In this document: positions 63,941 through 64,000 of the stretch, one piece after another
How positions within the stretch are numbered: position 1 is the stretch's first letter
Layout: the number at the start of each line of letters is the position of its first letter
From: CAZUSO01 sp964622775
GTDB lineage: Bacteria; Bacteroidota; Bacteroidia; Chitinophagales; Chitinophagaceae
Length of the DNA: 64,000 nt
Direction: 5' to 3'
NCBI GenBank assembly: GCA_964622775.1
Contig: CAZUSO010000004.1
Location: 10,877 to 74,876 of the forward strand
Position numbers and translations under genes: made by a program
Notes under the pieces: generated by a model
What the model was told of the DNA's origin: nothing
The model's input: the letters and a program-made list of their open reading frames with translations, nothing else
Databases searched by the model: none

Positions 63941-64000
63941 ATCTGAGAGCCTGTTTAAAATTTATTCAGTAAAAGTTTTATGGAAGCAATTTTGACCATT
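63941..64000. other. Possible end of an insertion sequence at the window edge
   Basis: GAGCCTGTTTAAA at 63946-63958, followed by AT-rich sequence and an ATG at 63981, resembles terminal inverted repeats of IS5-type elements, which often begin GAGCCTGTT. Only about 60 bases are visible, so this cannot be confirmed here. Confidence 0.25.

Noticed and set aside
1..64000. CRISPR arrays, retrons, diversity-generating elements, prophage genes or restriction systems.
   Set aside because: I looked for spaced direct repeats, reverse-transcriptase motifs (xADD), Cas-like or phage structural motifs and found none.

Overview
The window looks like a chromosomal segment of a Bacteroidota bacterium, most likely a Chitinophagaceae-type relative (inference). 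The evidence is: secreted proteins ending in type IX secretion (T9SS) sorting domains of both the type A and the gliding-motility (CHU_C, type B) kind; about twenty good matches to the Bacteroidota primary promoter -7 box TAnnTTTG just upstream of genes, almost no Shine-Dalgarno sequences; menaquinone made by the futalosine route (MqnE); YHS and other small lipoproteins; and a class A RNase P RNA. Base composition is mid-40s % GC by eye, with one clearly AT-richer block around 46.8-49.9 kb.

Layout. 0-6.6 kb: a truncated SurA-like chaperone, the two subunits of a 3-oxoacid CoA-transferase oddly placed convergently around a decayed gene remnant, a polysaccharide flippase, an FAH-family hydrolase and a predicted outer-membrane barrel. 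6.8-10.4 kb: mqnE, a bidirectional terminator and the ribosomal protein cluster rplK-rplA-rplJ-rplL, which is not followed by rpoBC and not preceded by secE/nusG. 10.4-13.2 kb: a four-gene unit with a NarL-type response regulator, a HisKA_3-type kinase, a 7-TM-like membrane protein and an unknown protein, preceded by a perfect 13-bp inverted repeat. 13.6-18.1 kb: glnS, a PKD/CHU_C cell-surface protein and an SDR enzyme. 18.1-19.2 kb: a graveyard of small genes including a frameshifted PIN-domain toxin with an apparently intact partner gene. 19.3-34.4 kb: metabolic and housekeeping genes (maoC-like, amidohydrolase, pnuC, tatD, oxidoreductase, hydrolase-glycosyltransferase pair, queA, aspS, engB, plsY, recN). 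34.8 kb: tRNA-Ser(GGA). 35-45 kb: YHS lipoprotein, ribD, yigZ, a giant alpha-2-macroglobulin lipoprotein and purL. 45.5-51 kb: a small secreted protein, an mlaE-like permease without its ATPase, an AT-rich hydrolase/ECF-sigma/membrane-protein operon, a transposase remnant and a secreted cupredoxin-Ig-PKD protein. 51-64 kb: methyltransferase, gdhA, ccmC-ccmD, acetyltransferase, RNase P RNA, an EEP-family nuclease, an oppC-like permease, dxr-rseP, a two-gene ABC transporter of the TrpY/TrpZ type, a secreted unknown protein and, at the very edge, a sequence that may be the end of an insertion sequence.

Most of the window is ordinary core genome. The parts that reward attention are the decayed toxin-antitoxin region, the AT-rich ECF-sigma island, the four-gene two-component operon with its palindrome, the secreted copper-site protein, several transporters lacking partner subunits nearby, and promoter boxes that sit so close to the start codon (surA, engB, dxr) that the mRNAs should have almost no leader. 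I did not find a CRISPR array, an intact mobile element or a clear defence system. Starts were chosen by comparing family length, promoter position and codon; several genes appear to use GTG or TTG.
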